This document shows, one piece after another, positions 61,753-64,000 of a stretch of 64,000 nt of DNA. Numbering within the stretch: the stretch's first letter is position 1; every line of letters begins with the position of its first letter. Under the pieces are notes generated by a model, which had not been told where the DNA came from, did no database searches, and worked only from the letters and a program-made list of their open reading frames with translations. The position numbers were made by a program, and so were the translations under genes. Source of the DNA: Thalassoroseus pseudoceratinae (lineage in GTDB: Bacteria; Planctomycetota; Planctomycetia; Planctomycetales; Planctomycetaceae); NCBI RefSeq assembly GCF_011634775.1, contig NZ_JAALXT010000002.1, positions 124,001 to 188,000 on the forward strand, given 5' to 3'.

Positions 61753-64000
61753 CTACTCGTTTTCAGCGGGATCGGCATTCGTCTGCGGCGCCGCTGGGGC
61801 CTCGACGATACCGTGCTTCTGAATGAGCTGATCGTAATTCATGATGGCATCACGCAACCCGGTGACTTGCCATTCCGGATCTTTCTTGAAATACCCTTCG
61901 GTCGTATTTGTCGACGGTGCGAGCATCGCCGTGTAGGGCAAACTCCACTTGGGATTATAGAACCAGAGTTCCAGCCATTCCGGACGCAGCCGATCCGACG
62001 TGCGAGACCGCAAGTCCGGTCCACGAGTGACGGAATCACCAGTACCATTGAACTGCCGTCCCATAATCGAGTGGCATTTGATACAGACATCGTGTTTGCC
62101 CAGCATATCCCAGCTTTGGTTGAGATAGTCCGTATTCTGCTCTTCCAGGAACGCGTGAAGTTCTTGTTCCTTATGGTTGAGGTACGGCTCTTCACGTTCG
62201 GGAATGTCTTGATACGGGAAGTCCGCGTCATCCGCAGCCGCAAAGTAATTGGCGAGGCTACGTGCTTCTTGGTCACTCAGGTTGAACTGTGGCATTCGTA
62301 GGACGGCCATCCAACGAAGTCGATCGGGATTCTTGAGGAAGCGGTAAAGCCAAGCGGTTTGAACCTTCTTCCCTTCCCCATACAACGGAGGCGGAACCAT
62401 CTGCCAAGCTTTGGTGATACTGGCCGATGTGCCTTGGTCGGCTGGTGAGGATTTCTCATCGATCCGCCCAACAAGCCACTGGGCGAAATCACCACCACGG
62501 GCAGGCTTCTCGTCGGCGACCATCGACTGTGTAAAGTTAAAGGCATCCACACCAGGCAGATAGACTTTGCCACCGATTTCCAGCGGTTCCCACAGCTGAT
62601 ATTTGAAGTTGGGGTTCTCCGGGTCATCCAGGACCAATCGGTCCGTCTGCAAACCGTGGAATGCAAAGATCGCATCGCCATCGTCGGTTGTCTTGTCGAC
62701 TTCTCCAGAACTTCGTTCGCGGAAGTTCAGGAACTTGAGAATTCCGTGCGGAGATTCTTTGGATACGTCCGGCTTCGTCTGAAGTCGAAGTTCGGGATGA
62801 TCCTTGAAGAATGTTTCGAGGTTGGCACGGAACTGCGTAGATTTTCCCGTGTCGGCCAATTGAGCGATGCCGGGAATGTCGGTTTCTAGCCCGAAGAATT
62901 TCGCCAATTCTTCAACTTGTTGGATTTCCTTGGGGTACTCCGGTGGATCGGTAGCGTCATCCAAGAGTGCCTTTCGATTTTCCACGAACCAGTCGAGCAT
63001 CTGCGACTGCGTCATGCCGACCATGTCCGCATAGGTCGATGGAGTGTCGTCCGATTCGCGGTCGACCATGATCTGCATTTCGGGCAGGTCGAGCATATGG
63101 CAGCTGGTACAATTGTATTTCTTCAGCAGGAACTCGCCTTCATATCGGGCCTTGTCCGCACCTTCCGGTTGATAGAGATACTGCTCCGCTGGCGGTTCGG
63201 CCACGAGCCCCAACACAAACGTGATCACGGACTCAATCTGAGCTTCGTCGAACGGGAACTTCGGCATTCGTAAACGTTCGTCGTAGCCTTTGGTTTCCGT
63301 TTTGTGATAGTCGTAGCTACGTGGTGCATGCAGCTTCTGCCAAATGAATCCTGGTCGGCCATGCTCGGCCAGTGATTCGTAGTAGTAGGCCATCGAAAGT
63401 GCTTTTTCGCGTTCTTCCTCGGACGCAAACTCGTCAGCCCGTGCGGACTTCATGGCTTGCTCGACTTGCTCACTCGTGCTCAATTCGTCGCCATGTCCAT
63501 TGTGATGGAGGAATTCGGCGATGTGCTCGGTGGCCAGTTTGCTGGTGTCCTTACGACCCCAATCCTGAAGTGAAGTCCCGATCGGTTTCGCAGATTCAAA
63601 ACCAGGAATGTCATGACAACCATAACAGCCGTAGCGTGAGATCGTGCGACGACCCAGATAGGCCATCTGCATGCTCTTCCAATCTTCATCGGAAAGCTTC
63701 TCACCATCCACTTTGCCTGGGACGAGCTCGATTTCATCACCTTTGATCATGTCCGCCTCGAACGGATAAGCGTGAGCGGTAAAGGTGTCTTCGACTTGCG
63801 GGTTGGTGAGCGTTTTCGACAAGTACAGTCGCATCAAATCTTGGAGAGGACTCTGTGCGATTACGGTGACGGTTTTTTCAGTTCCGGCTCTTTGGACCCG
63901 AACAGAAACTCGTTCGTCTTCGTCGAGCTCGTTGACGAGCTCCCGGAAGACCTTCGAATTGGTCACTTCACGTCCGCCGACTTCCAAAATCACGTCTTCA
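61753..64000 (-). CDS. PDZ-fused multihaem cytochrome c, 5' end outside window
   Basis: At least 748 residues are visible and the frame is open to the last base, so the gene begins beyond the window. The first visible part is a PDZ domain (EDVILEVGGREVTNSKVFRELV), as in HtrA-type proteases but without a protease. Three c-type haem motifs follow: CYGCH (about residue 123), CTSCH (about 302) and CIKCH (about 638), each in a cytochrome-like domain (RFLKNPDRLRWMAVLRMPQF also resembles a Met-ligand region). The C terminus is acidic and polar. It is presumably periplasmic and hands electrons to the oxidase block. Domains before the PDZ cannot be seen. Confidence 0.88.
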   Translation of the reverse strand, partial: EDVILEVGGREVTNSKVFRELVNELDEDERVSVRVQRAGTEKTVTVIAQSPLQDLMRLYLSKTLTNPQVEDTFTAHAYPFEADMIKGDEIELVPGKVDGEKLSDEDWKSMQMAYLGRRTISRYGCYGCHDIPGFESAKPIGTSLQDWGRKDTSKLATEHIAEFLHHNGHGDELSTSEQVEQAMKSARADEFASEEEREKALSMAYYYESLAEHGRPGFIWQKLHAPRSYDYHKTETKGYDERLRMPKFPFDEAQIESVITFVLGLVAEPPAEQYLYQPEGADKARYEGEFLLKKYNCTSCHMLDLPEMQIMVDRESDDTPSTYADMVGMTQSQMLDWFVENRKALLDDATDPPEYPKEIQQVEELAKFFGLETDIPGIAQLADTGKSTQFRANLETFFKDHPELRLQTKPDVSKESPHGILKFLNFRERSSGEVDKTTDDGDAIFAFHGLQTDRLVLDDPENPNFKYQLWEPLEIGGKVYLPGVDAFNFTQSMVADEKPARGGDFAQWLVGRIDEKSSPADQGTSASITKAWQMVPPPLYGEGKKVQTAWLYRFLKNPDRLRWMAVLRMPQFNLSDQEARSLANYFAAADDADFPYQDIPEREEPYLNHKEQELHAFLEEQNTDYLNQSWDMLGKHDVCIKCHSIMGRQFNGTGDSVTRGPDLRSRTSDRLRPEWLELWFYNPKWSLPYTAMLAPSTNTTEGYFKKDPEWQVTGLRDAIMNYDQLIQKHGIVEAPAAPQTNADPAENE

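Overview
The window is chromosomal DNA of a planctomycete, most likely of the order Planctomycetales. It has many families that are expanded in this phylum: a Tat-exported DUF1501 protein, a PSCyt1/DUF1549/DUF1553 cytochrome, a secreted FAD oxidoreductase with a golvesin/xanthan-lyase-type tail, a DUF1080 protein, a Ser/Thr kinase fused to an FGE-sulfatase domain, a WD40 protein with a caspase-like layout, and several secreted proteins with no known family. No tRNA, rRNA, CRISPR array, integrase or transposase gene was seen.

Layout. 1-3.7 kb: the 3' end of an elongation factor G gene, then a leftward operon encoding a helical protein, a 29-residue membrane peptide, HflC and HflK. 4.1-10.3 kb: an AroB-like (possibly EboD-like) synthase, a small orphan gene between G/A-rich repeats, csrA with a clear terminator, and a leftward three-gene operon (GT4 glycosyltransferase, GH13_18 sugar phosphorylase, MfnD-like ATP-grasp ligase) that suggests turnover of a glycosylglycerate-type solute. 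10.5-15.1 kb: SMP-30 lactonase, moeA, a DCC-family protein and lnt, separated by short palindromic repeats. 15.2-17.2 kb: an accessory island with two visibly AT-rich orphan genes bordered by a second palindromic repeat family, then a decayed cation-efflux fragment and a further inverted repeat.

17.4-32.9 kb: large exported proteins (DUF5658-like membrane protein, DUF1501, PSCyt1/DUF1549/DUF1553, FAD oxidoreductase, WD40/pseudo-caspase, outer-membrane beta-barrel candidate) and one Uma2-family gene. Several strong hairpins and one good sigma-70-type promoter lie here. 32.9-47.7 kb: the kinase-FGE gene, DUF1080, a BLUF blue-light sensor, an alpha/beta hydrolase with a PIG-L deacetylase, a PP2C phosphatase overlapping tsaC/sua5, pyruvate kinase, a secreted orphan, NADP-type glutamate dehydrogenase, and a DUF5691-SWIM pair.

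47.7-64 kb: one leftward run of respiratory genes. In transcription order these are a PDZ-multihaem cytochrome c (cut by the window edge), a cupredoxin-like lipoprotein, a dihaem EF-hand cytochrome c lipoprotein, oxidase subunits II and I (A2-type YS motif), CtaA, CtaB, subunit III with an internal insertion of about 300 residues, subunit IV, an ABC ATPase/permease pair, a tandem-domain SCO protein, a DUF420 protein and a small CxxC membrane protein. Electron delivery, catalysis, haem A synthesis and copper delivery are thus encoded together. The oddities in this block (subunit III insertion, double SCO, EF-hand and PDZ cytochromes, embedded ABC exporter) and the 15-17 kb island are the most unusual content.
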